Assembly (NCBI GenBank): GCA_003999685.1
Contig: CP021233.1
Span: 496,001-560,000, forward strand
Source: Taiwanofungus camphoratus
Lineage: Eukaryota > Basidiomycota > Agaricomycetes > Polyporales > Taiwanofungaceae
Direction of reading: 5' to 3'
DNA: 64,000 bases
The notes under the pieces were generated by a model. That model was not told the origin of the DNA, searched no databases, and saw only the letters and a list, made by a program, of their open reading frames with translations. This document shows positions 1 to 10,429 of the stretch, piece after piece (position 1 is the stretch's first letter; the number at the start of each line of letters is the position of its first letter). Position numbers and translations under genes: made by a program.

Positions 1-1138
1 GCCTGCGTAGGTAGTAGACGACAGCTGTGAGTTCAGCAGGCAGTGGACAAAGAACTTGGATGCACACCTGCATCGCCTCCTGCTGCATCTGCTGCTGGTA
101 AGGATTGAATGAGGTGTACTGCATCGTGAGCTGCGGCTGAACACCTTGCCCAAATTGTGGCTGCGAGACGTCCACAAGGGGGAAAGGATTCGTGGTTGCC
201 GAATTCCTATTTGACAATCAACATCATGCAGAAGGTACACAAAGACGACACCCACTGTTGGTTGTGGTCGTCGAAGAGTGAAGACTGATTGGAGTCCGCA
301 ATCGCCTTTGCACGACGGGCCTCCTCCTCTTCACTGAGTCGGATCGCTTGTTGTAGATCGCGTTCCTCAGCTGTCAGCTGGCCTTTCCGTGCATGTTCTT
401 CGGCGAGCGACCTCTTGCTCTCTTCAATCGCCCGGCGTAAGTCCGCGTCCGCATCGGGCCCGTTTGCCTTTCTTCTTGGAGGAAGACTGTGTGACCGTCT
501 CCGCGAGTTCTCGTCCTCGAGGCCATCATCGTCCCCTGGAATCCCCCCGCCGCGGATCATGCGATCCCGCATGGTTGCTCGCGAGCGGCGCTCCTGGCGC
601 AGGCGCGACTCATCCGACAACAAGTTGCTTATGTCTTTGGCCTTCTGGCGTACATTGGCACCCTGATCTTTACCGTCTTCGTCGATGTATTGAAACTCTT
701 TCAGTGTTTTCACAACGTAGATGTTATCTCGGAAGTAGATGACCACATTCTCGGAGCCCGCGTGGAGGAGGTAATCCAAAACGGTAAGAGACTACGAAAT
801 CAGCGAGGTCAGGAGAGCCAGACGGACTCAAACTCACTTTGAATACGTGTCTCCAATTCTTGCCTTTATCATTGAGCCGCTTATCGAGCATCTCCATGAT
901 CTCGATGAAGTCAGCCCTACCGGACGTAAGTTGCATGTTTGTGTAGCATACACAGGATCACTCGACACACTTACTGGTTGTATGTCATTTGTGCTATCTC
1001 GTTCATCTGTGTGCCCGACGGTCCCCATGGGTCGTTCGATGTGGCATCCCGTACCTTCGCCTGGACATCCGAGTAGCCTTTAGTGTAGTTCTTGGCCACT
1101 CGCATTACACCTTTCCCGAAATGCTGCATCGTGGACAT
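1..1138 (-). CDS. Epsin-like endocytic adaptor (ENTH + UIM + NPF), C-terminus cut by window edge
   Basis: This is a clathrin-adaptor epsin that binds PI(4,5)P2, ubiquitinated cargo and EH-domain proteins at endocytic sites. The N-terminal ENTH domain is spread over several exons: RVAKNYTKGYSDVQAKVRDA with ATSNDPWGPSG, then IEIMEMLDKRL, then DYLLHAGSENVVIYFRDN and KTLKEFQYIDEDGKDQG. Two ubiquitin-interacting motifs follow (ADLRRAIEESKRSLAEE and RDLQQAIRLSEEEE). After an intron near 190-235 comes a Gln/Pro-rich segment that opens with an NPF motif. A further intron begins near 95 and the protein runs off the window. The start is the first ATG of the open frame (MSTMQHFGKGV); an in-frame ATG three codons on is an alternative. 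Family assignment is firm. Fungal Ent1/Ent2 paralogues cannot be separated here. Confidence 0.93.
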
Positions 1139-2728
1139 GCAACGCGGGCTACGCGCGACCTAGTGACAAGCTATAAATGCTGATAGTTAACAATGGCGAT
1201 GTTAGTGTTAGATTTGTGCCAGTTCAAAGGATGTGGGTGCAGACGGGTCGTATCAACGACGTGTAGCTGCGCAGCCTTGACAGAGGTAAATAGACGCCCA
1301 GTGTGGCCTGTAAGAGTTATGTACTAGCATCTCACATGGCAAGGTTTTTTATCTCATTTTTCATTTTCTGAGCTTCAGATACTCGAAACGAAAGGTCAGA
1401 TGTTCATTTGTACCAGGTATGTATGTATGTGCGCGTTGTACCGCTGTCTTGGTGGGTAGGTCGCGGAACTTAGTACTCTGCAAGATGCCACCTTAACTTA
1501 TTCCTATATACCAGTCGGTTAGAATGCAGTCAAGGAGCACCGCCCAGACATTGCCAATTTGCACAAACTCAATTCGACGAATCATACAAGAGTACATATT
1601 AGGAACATATCACTAAAACGTTACGGCAGCGGCGCCTACTAGACCAGTATCCACGATAGGCCGCTCAGCATGTTCGAGCCTTTGAGGAACAATGATGGGG
1701 GGCCATGGTGTAGTCCTTTAAGCTCTCAGACAACAAATCAGATCAGGTCATAAGGTGGACTTATGCTGGACTGTACATGCTATCCTCTGTCAGAAGTGCC
1801 CCGCCCGCTGTTGGGCCATCCCCGATATCATCATAACCATCCCACCAGAAGAGATCGCCGTAATCGCAGAATTTGACTCACGGGTGTTTCATTGCAAAGT
1901 TGATACATCGAACTACAGTTCTGACTCTGAGGCCACCTATTTTATGTCGCATCTGAAGATATCACGCAAACAGTTATTGATGCCCATATCTAGCTTGTAT
2001 ACGGATCCAACAGCATACGTCGAGGTGGGTGTAACAGGGCCCGTCGCCGCCGTATGTGACCAAGATCTCACTGTCGCCAGCCACATGCCTCAAATTGCTC
2101 GCCCATGATATGGTACCCATTCTGCGAACAAAAGAAAAAGTGAACCAAAATGGATCGTGTGCAAGGGATGCATGGTAGCGCGGTATTGTTCTGTAGCATA
2201 ACAAAAGAGTGAATGAAACGCCCATAACTTGAAAGCAAGGTGCAAGCAATTGCGAGGTTCGTAGTTCACTTCTACATTGTTGCCTGTATCGCGCATGTTT
2301 TTGTCGAACTTGCGAGCCTGCTATCGCGCTTTCTGGTGTTTCGAACGATATTACATGATATATTGCACTGGACGAAGGAGTGCCAGTGCTCGGATTGGCT
2401 TGTTCCACATGTGGCGTCCTCTGTTCGTATCGCTCCTTTCGCGTACATGATTTACGGACTGCATGGGATCAAACAGTCTATGACTGTGCAAGGAAGATCC
2501 TGAGGCACCTTGATGCCTTGCTTTGAGGCAGACATGAGGGAAATTTAGGTACAGAAAACCAGGTCCAGTCTATAGTACGAGGGGATGCCCCACACGAACG
2601 ATCTAGCAAAGGGAGTTGCATGTCCTCCTCCTCAAACAGCCTTGTCGAAACTCCAGTGATCATGAGAAGGAACACAATGTTCGGAAACACCTACTATTTG
2701 TATAGAACCGACATGAATAATGCAATTT
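1139..2728. other. Intergenic, 1.6 kb, no gene supported
   Basis: This stretch lies upstream of the epsin start and downstream of the sugar-kinase stop. Short open frames occur on both strands (for example + 1755-2108 and - 1974-2408), but none has recognisable motifs, splice-linked partners or convincing composition. It should contain the epsin promoter and the kinase 3' UTR. Confidence 0.5.
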
Positions 2729-5405
2729 TTAGCTCTCAAACCATCCGGCGCTCGTCATCTCATCTGCGAGTCCATCCCACCCCTTTCTCCACGCTTTACG
2801 CCCCGCAAGCTCTGTCGCAAACCTAGTCATTAACAGACAGATCCGGTGAGCTCCGCAACCATCATCATATCGCTGCATGTCCCCCGGAACGTACCTCAAG
2901 CACTCCTCCAGCCTCCAGCGTCCCCGCTCACGTTCTCCATCACTAGCCGTAGGCTCATCACGCACCGCCGCTGGCGTGTATGGCTCACCCGGGAGCAGCC
3001 GGCGGCTCAGTGCGAACATCATGCCCGCCACAAACGCATCCTGCGCGCCCACCTCGTCGAGTACTTCGCCAGAAGTCGTGGCTACGCACGTACCATTCGG
3101 CCCCGCGATCCTTTGTGGGTATCCGCCGCCGCCACCGCTACCATGTGCTACGCCGCTGGCGCCGCTCCTGCCCGGGGCGACCTGGGTGCCGTCCGAGTCG
3201 TCCGAGTCCACGTCGTCATCCGCGCTCCGCCGCGGCTCCGGCTCCCGGCGCCTTGTAGATGACGCTGCATGCTGAGCCTGCGTGGACGGCGGCAGGGACG
3301 GCGCGCACGATGAGAGCGCGCCGGCCGTGAAGACGCTCGTCGAGTCGCTGTGCTCGCCCGCCCAGAAGTCGCTCGCGGTCCGCACCGAGCGCACGTCCGC
3401 GTTGTCTGCGAGCCTCGCGCCGTCGTCCGCCGTGCGTGCGGCGATGTCCCGACCCGCCGCGCGCCCTGCGCTCCCGCCCATGCGCGTGCCGGGTGGGGGC
3501 GGCGCGTCGGCGCTCGGGACCCAGCCGGAGCTCTGGAAGTACTCGCGCGTGGGCACGGAGAGCACGGCGGCGCCGTCTGTGCCCCAGTGTGCGACGAGCA
3601 GCGCGTGCGGGGGCGCGAGTGCGGTGAAGGCAAGGAGGGACGCGCGCGGGGACGCGGCGTATTGCGGCGAGTGCGCGAGCGCGTAGTGTTTGTTCAGGAA
3701 GAGGACGTCGGCGTGCGGGATGAGCTGTAGGGTGACATGTACAGCGACGTGTCAGTTCGTTCGATATGTTTATGTTGGAAGATTAGTCAGTGTCACTGCA
3801 GTCAAGCGGAAGAAGACAATTCACACCGCTTCGACGCCTTGCCGCGCTCGCCTGCCCACGTCCACGCTAAAAACACAATGGCTCCTCCATTTTCTCTCTC
3901 GTGCAAGGCCATCTAGGCCCACGATGTTGCTCAGCGTCGTCTTCACTGACCGGCCTTCGAAGTGTATCCAGTCAAATGGCGCCGGGCTCCTCACGCCTGC
4001 GCTCGCGCCCCCATTATTCGTGTTCGCCGAATTCCCGCTCGCTCCGGAGGGATGGGAAAACGACGCACGGGGCGGGATGGTGTGCGGATGTGCAGAAAGG
4101 GTAGCGGGAGGCGCGGCCGCGGGGGTCGGGGCAAATGGGTGTGTGTAGGCAGGCGAGGATGACGACGAGGGCGGAGCGAGGTATGCGTAGTTCTCGGGGG
4201 CGAGTAGCGGACCAAGGAGGGCAATGAACTCCTCGTGTGTGATGTCCGGGAGCGGGTTGTTGTTGATCACCGTGCGCGAGTCGGTGTCATCTGGGAGAAT
4301 GCAGAGTCAGTTTCCGTGAAATCGGTCGCGGCCACGTCATGCAAGAATAGGCACAGTGTGTCCGGATGAACACTTGCGATAGCCGGTCGAGCGGATATAG
4401 GCGTTGGATGATACCCGTCCCGCCTCCACGGCTGGAAACAGGCAAGGACTAGTGCGACATTCTCGACACCAGACCGACCACCGGTACCTGCCCGAGAAAA
4501 CTCGAGTAACCACCGAACAATCCATACTCCCTTCGGGGACCAAAATCAGCGGGATTTGAGCTGAGACTCGAGGAGGATGCCGATCACCTCGTAAGCTTTG
4601 TCGTCGCACGAGTTGTGAGTATCTGGGCAGGTTACAAGCCTAGGCAATCACCTCAGCAGCTCAAACCGGGCAGAGTCCAAGACGGCACAAGTGCGAGATC
4701 TTGTCTGCCCGCTGCCAGTGAAAGTCACATGAGGATGAGAACTGCCACAATATGCCGCTTCAGCGGCTTCAAGCTCTCGCTGAAGCCCGCAATCCCAGAA
4801 TGAGTATTTCTCATTTGCCCGTTGAGTTCAGTACGTTCAATGGGCTGGACAGTTTGCCACGCTTTCGGCACCAGGAATGTGTTATCCATAGCTTTGAGAC
4901 CTTAACTCTCCACCTACGTTTACATGACAATGGTTCACTTTACGTACATTGCCGGTTTCGAGGCCTCGATATGCAGACCAGATGTGAGTTTGGCAGTGCA
5001 CAGCCTTGACTCTTGCTAGACGCCGCTCGTCATGAACGGAAACTTACCTGCATAAAGCACCCATGCACTTGGTACGCCAGCGTCGTTCCAGATCTTGCAG
5101 AACCGCGTGCTCACCCGCTCCTTCTCCAAGTCACGTATGATCATCCTGCCGTCGTCGTTCCCGCCCAGCGGTGCGACCAGCATCGCCTCTACAGAGGGAA
5201 ATTGGGCCAGGATGGCCAGACATGTGCTGGCGGACCCGCCGCGGGAGCGGGTGACTGATCGCGCACGGACGACAGAGGACGGCTCTGGGTGGGTGGGCAG
5301 TGAGAGGGTGTGGGTGAGGAAGAGGGTGCCAGAGGCGACTACACGGAGGGGGCGCTGGATGGCGGGGCTGGCTGACTCCTGAGTGTCGCGTCTGAGGCGG
5401 GCCAT
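2729..5405 (-). CDS. Ketohexokinase-like PfkB-family sugar kinase
   Basis: Four exons (5405-5048, 4290-3827, 3724-2895, 2822-2729) sum to 581 codons with GT-AG introns. The order of motifs follows ketohexokinase: an N-terminal GGSAS/LGGNDDG substrate region, the short RTVINNNPLPDIT strand, FDWIHFEGR, a VLFLNKHYA segment, the C-terminal catalytic region DEVGAQDAFVAGMMFAL with its catalytic Asp, and a final TELAGRKAWRKGWDGLAD, which matches the C-terminal KLAGRKCGLQGFDG of animal KHK. It would phosphorylate a ketose or related sugar with ATP in the cytosol; the true substrate is not deducible. Odd points are an insertion of about 150 low-complexity, Ala/Ser/Gly-rich residues before the catalytic motif, a GAQD version of the usual GAGD, and a 757-nt first intron. 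The start is the ATG just before the first beta strand. Confidence 0.85.
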
Positions 5406-6014
5406 AATGGCGGAGGTCCAGCTGGGACGCGTCGAGGGCGACGTGCTGTCGATCGCGCGTATGTCGCGGATCGCGACAACAATAGTGATCGTGTTCTGGC
5501 AGAGACTACGTAAGTAGTAATAGCCTTTGTACGTATCCGATATAATTCCCATATACAGTCGTTCATTAAAGTTAAGTTTGGCTTCCCGGTATTTTTTGGG
5601 ATGTATGATTGAGGTTAGGGTTTATTCTTTCTTCTCTCCACTGGATGGATAGACTAGTTCAAGCCTTCTCCTGTGCAACTTGGCAGGCATTGTCATAAAA
5701 GGTGAACGCTTGAACACGCAACCAGTCTGCTATCACACAGCGTATAAGTGACCCCCTGTATTATTTAATAATCGACATATAGAAGGGTTAATTTCATATT
5801 TTTTTAATTATAATGTAAGTAGCGAACCTAACCCTGATCGAGAGATTTGATTCTGCATCCAACTTTTTCCAACATATCGAGAGGCGGGAGGAAGTACTAC
5901 ACTTCGCGAGATCTTGTTGAAACAGAGTCACCACCAATATACTGGGACAGCACTAGCATCAAGCTGATTCCAATATTCCGCGCCGTGCAAGCACGGTTGA
6001 GGCACAACCGACAT
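5406..6014. promoter_or_regulatory. Divergent promoter between sugar kinase and FCP1-like gene
   Basis: This 609-bp stretch separates two head-to-head start codons, so it must carry both promoters. It holds an AT-rich block near 5760-5830 with T-rich and A-rich runs. No defined factor site could be assigned. Confidence 0.5.
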
Positions 6015-8811
6015 ATGTCTAACCGTCACCGTCATGCAAGATCTTGCGACTACCCAGATGTGTACTATCATGATGCCTCTCGTAACGGCGGAAATTGGTA
6101 CGAAAACGAAGGAAATCAAGTACCATCCTCTTCGCAATCCTCCTACTACTCCAAGGGCGAGCAAGAAGGCTTCTCGGATCCTTACTACACATTGGGGCAT
6201 CAACCCAATCCTTTCGAAATCGGGTACGCTGATAGACAGCCTGATGGATTGAGGTACCCAGAAGTTAGATCGAAACGAGCTCCTCATCTGCACAGTCATA
6301 GTGAGGCCTCAAGCTCGCAACAGCAGCAGAATAGACAATCATCGCTCCTTGAACCGGGTGCGTCCCGAGCACAGGATGATGACCGCTCTGTAACGCCTCC
6401 ACCCACGCCCGAACCATCTCCTGAATACCTCGCGCTCGCAGAACAGCCTTCCTTGTCGATTACGGATCCCTCAAGTTCCAGGAAACTGCTCATCCTCGAC
6501 CTCAACGGCACGCTCCTCCACCGCTCCCCGCACTCTGTGCGCCCAAAGCGTGCTCCTGGCCACACCCATTCCTACACTGTTAGAGAGGCGGATATGACCA
6601 GAGGTAGAGTAGCAGATCGGTATGGCGCTGGCGGCGCGGACGGAGCCTACAGCGACGAGCACGCAGGCCCGCGTCTGCGCTCAGTGCACCCGCGCCCGTA
6701 CATGCCCGCCTTCCGCGCATACCTCTTTGCACCGAGCACGCGCCCGTGGCTCGACGTCATGGTGTGGTCATCTGCACAGCCACACAGCGTTGCGGACATG
6801 GTCGACCACTGCTTTGGCGAGCGCAAGACGGAGCTAAGGGCGGTGTGGGCAAGAGACACCCTGGGCCTGAGCAAGGATAACTATAGTGAGGACACCTTTC
6901 TTTGTCATTGCGTCTTCCATTTCTCTTCCGCATCAGACTGGGGGCGCGTGGGTGTCAAGGGGTGTGCCGCCCGTACTTGCAGTCAGATTGAGCGTTCGAC
7001 TCATTCGCACCTGGGCACCGATGGCCTTAGCCTACTTACTGCGCCATGCTCCTGCCATGCTCTCTTTCCCGCTTGCATATATCTCTTTGCGATATCACGT
7101 TGCTCGAGGGTTGTTTGACCATTTGTACTTCATGAAGTCACCTAATCCCGCATGTGGGACATCTGCAGGTCGCGATTTTCCTTTGTTTACGATCCCCGTG
7201 CACGTTTCGCCGTCATATCTAGTTGACGTTTCTTCCTTTCCCCGGCCCATCGTCATGCTAATACCTTGTCTGTCTTAGCGAGACACGCTAGGGCGCCGGG
7301 AGTTGATTGGGAAACGCTGTTCCGTGCTATGATCTGGTCTATCGCAATAGTCGTTTTTCCTTACGCATCCGTGCTTGTAATTCATTGTCATGGTCTCGTG
7401 TTGATACGTGTTTTACTCCAAACTTTCAGAGCGCAAAGTGCAAACCTTGAAAGACCTTGCGAAGCCCTGGTCCCAGCTCCCCTCGCTGCTGAATGTTTCT
7501 CATTATGCGCTTCATCCTTTATCTCCGCCTTCGCCACATGCCTCCGAAGCAAGCACTCCGCGCTCTAGCCCTGTCCCCTTGTCCTCCAGTCCTGCTGCTC
7601 CTTTTGCTCCAACTGACACCCTTACCTCCATGGCCAATAGTGCCAGCGACGATACCATGTCAGGCTTGGTACCCCAAGCCCACTCAGCACTCACAACGCT
7701 TTTGCTCGACGATTCTCCAGGCAAGGCTGCGTTGCAACCATATAATCATGTGTGCATTGGGGAGTATTCTGCGACTCTACGTGCCCGGGACTTGGAGAGT
7801 CTGCAAAAGGTGAGAGAATGGAAAGAGGTAGCAGCGACACGGGAAGAATTGTTAGCGGGATCGGCGGTTACGGTCAAGCTAGCGGATGATGAAACCACAA
7901 TGCATACAGCGAGTGGGGTACACGAGCAGGGGCAGGTAAAACAAGACAAGACAGAGGCGGAGGTCGTCAACAACAAGCGCAAGCGCAAAACTAGGCGCGC
8001 CGAGCGGGAGATGCAGTTGGACGAAGTGGCATCAGTCCGAGACTCCTCTTCCTCCTCCTCATCATCATCTCATGCATCGTATTCCACGGATCCCTCTTCT
8101 CCGCCTGAAGACGTATGTTCACCTGAGCGCCTTACCACCACACCGCAGAAGCGCCACCGCAAGTCTAAGCGGCAGAAGAAGCTTGAGGCTCTTCTCCAGT
8201 CTCAGGAAGAGCGAACGCCTCCGCCGGATGAAGTATATGACGAGACACTACTTGCCGTCGTCGGTATATTGGAAGAGATCAAATCCCAGAGCAATGTCGC
8301 GGGCTGGGTTCGCGGTGGCGGGCTGTGGGGCCCAGGAGGTAGCTCAATGCGAAAAGCTGACGGATGCAAAGATGAAGCTGCCACAGGATGTTCACCTTCC
8401 GCTGAGGAAGCAGAGGAAGCGCAAGCATCCTCTAATGCGGATGATAGTCATTCCTCCATTAAGAAGGCACCTCCAGGACAAGCAGAAGATGCGGCAGATA
8501 GGCCCAGGCAAAAGAGGAAGCGCAGGCGCCGACACCGCGCTGTGCCAACTGGCAAGACTGTCGATTGCGTATCCGAGCCGGAAGAGAAGGCGGGGAACGA
8601 CGAAGTCACCGTGCAGGCGCCTCGCTCGTCTCCTCTCTTCCACGAGGAAGGAGACAGCAATAGCCAGCCGCTCGATGCGCCTGACGACGTGGAGAATGAG
8701 GCGATGCCGTTATGGTTCGAGCATTCGGAGACGCTGGCATACTGGGCAGCGCGGGGGAGAAAGGTGCTGGAGGAGCTCAGGATACCAGTCGAGCATGGGA
8801 TCGAGCGGTAG
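6015..8811 (+). CDS. FCP1-homology (NLI-interacting-factor type, HAD superfamily) phosphatase-like protein
   Basis: Two exons (6015-6885 and 7430-8811) sum to 751 codons. A disordered N-terminus of about 150 residues leads into an FCP1 homology domain. It opens with LLILDLNGTLL, has HPRPYMPAFRAYLF, the MVWSSAQPHSVADMV helix, KDNYKRKVQTLKDLAKPW across the splice junction, and LLDDSPGKAALQPYNHVCI, which carries the second acidic pair. A conserved C-terminal LLAVVGILEEIKSQSNVAGW helix follows a basic and serine-rich linker. Members of the family dephosphorylate Ser/Thr in proteins such as the RNA polymerase II CTD. The catalytic DxDxT is DLNGT here, so the second Asp (general acid/base) is Asn and activity may be weak or lost. 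The last ~300 residues are charged and low-complexity. The start is the ATG giving MSNRHRHARS; an ATG at 5847 in the same frame is possible. Confidence 0.85.
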
Positions 8812-9792
8812 AGTTGGTCGTGTTTGGATCTCTCATTCCTGAGTATCTTTCCTCTGGGATGCACATACCTTCTGTCGGTTATTTTGACTTTCTTAAAGTA
8901 GGGGTTCAGTCATCTTTTCTAGGGGACATACATGAATGAATCCGATGTTACCGAAAACAATTCAACGGGACGCCGATACAGCATATAATATATTTACCAC
9001 GGAATGTTCCACCGCCGCCAGCGCATTTAAGTGGATAACTCCACGGAAAGGAGTAGTACTTACATACCGACACATAATGTTTGCAATAGCAACTTTGCTG
9101 TGATATTGATCAACTTATTCAACCACGCAAGGTCGTAAATAATGCGATCTGTGTTTGTGTAATTGGGTTAATGTAGTAGGAACACCAGTGTTACTGCTTG
9201 TCCTCCCGCTCCGCACAGAATGACCAAACAAGATGAGGCGGATCCTCGTAAGAGAAAGTGTTTCCAATAATCATTAATCATTGTTCGTTATGCACGTTTC
9301 AAGGTTCTTCGTGTTTGGAAAATGCCCATGTTGCTGCCTTTGCGTACAACGATTGACGAGTCTAGGGAATGCCTGTAAAGGATAGTAAACAGATATTTTG
9401 GTGAGGAGCAAGTTTTAAAAGTACCATGATGACAGAACGTCTACCCACGGACAGCATGTAGCGCCAGTACAGAATATGATAAGTGGGGTTCACTTTTACT
9501 TTGCGGCGAGCAGGGAAGCCTGAGCCAGATCGCGAAGTTAATGCCATGGCGAAGACAGTTGGCCCATTTCACTCGAATAAAGGCTGGTGGTCGTTGTGTA
9601 GATCGTGAAGGGGATGAATACTATGTTCAGTGACGTACCAATAGCATACACTTACTAAATAAATAAATCTCACTGGCAGCTGACGTAAGGGTCTGAACTT
9701 CCCACGATTACACTCAGCTGTCAGAATCGCTGGTGTAGTCTACTCAAACATTCCGACCAAGAACCGCCTTGCTGTCCTCAGTCTTCGTGACG
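8812..9792. other. Intergenic, 1 kb, no secure gene
   Basis: This holds the 3' end of the FCP1-like gene and the promoter of NI9M. A minus-strand ATG at 9547 opens a short basic segment (MALTSRSGSGFPARRK) directly followed by a GTAAAA donor-like site. It lies divergently 245 bp from NI9M. It could start a small unrecognised gene, but no second exon could be placed with confidence. Confidence 0.4.
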
Positions 9793-10169
9793 ATGGCCTC
9801 GCTCCTTGCGCCATTCCGGCAGACATTCCGCTATCTGGTATGTAGAACGATCCCTAGTTTACACAGCCGCTGATCTATTGCATGCCCACTCCTGTGTCCC
9901 GAATCATATTTGGCCCTCACAACAGCAACGGCAAGCACATGAATCACCAGTGATATTCTACTCTTGCTGTTTGGGCCTTACGGGTCCTCTTCTAGTCATG
10001 ACGGTCCCTAATATCCGCAGGAGCATGGGATGGAGGCCAGCAGAGCCAATCCCGACTACATATCCAAGTGCGTGCATCTGACTATGTATCAATACAATTT
10101 TTAACAAGGAAGCCGCTTCAAGTTCCTAACAGACCGAGGAAACCGGTACAAGGATATGAAGATGAATAA
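9793..10169 (+). CDS. NADH:ubiquinone oxidoreductase (complex I) subunit NI9M, 9.5-kDa type
   Basis: Three small exons (9793-9837, 9926-10071, 10133-10169) give exactly 76 codons. The product begins MASLLAPFRQTFRYL, continues with SPVIFYSCCLGLTGPLLVMT as the single membrane helix, then VPNIRRSMGW, and ends PIPTTYPSAPRKPVQGYEDE. This pattern of RYL, a 'PAIFYS...GLTGP' helix, 'PPIRR', 'PIPTTYP' and a short basic end is that of the fungal NI9M accessory subunit of complex I in the mitochondrial inner membrane; its known members are about 65-80 residues. The gene is convergent with the oxoprolinase-like gene, with 260 bp between their stop codons. The exon joins were chosen by splice signals and by match to the family as I remember it. 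Confidence 0.85.
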
Positions 10170-10429
10170 GATGGAAGATCGTTCTGTAACTGGGTTGTCT
10201 GATTGCTGTTGGACTTAGATTCAGAACGTATCTTTCCCTCATTTGCAATCGCAGTACCCGACACAATCGAAACTGGATGTGAGGGCCATTTTCGTCAACA
10301 TCGCAGACACGATGCCGAAGGTTGTTAGGGGCGCAATTTCGAACTGAACGCAAGTAGTGATCTTGTGCTCGTAAATGCTACACGTATATCTAGACTCTTC
10401 AGATTCTTTCTTCCATCGTACAGCCTGGT

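Noticed and set aside
1974-2408. 144-residue minus-strand frame upstream of the epsin gene
   Set aside because: No family motifs, overlaps an equally long antisense frame, no splice partner.
4528-4570. CTTCGGGGACC string inside the kinase intron resembling the start of U6 snRNA
   Set aside because: The invariant ACAGAGA and the 3' T run of U6 are absent; a chance match.
6886-7278. 130-residue frame inside the FCP1-like gene's long intron
   Set aside because: Hydrophobic, motif-free and within an intron required for an intact domain.
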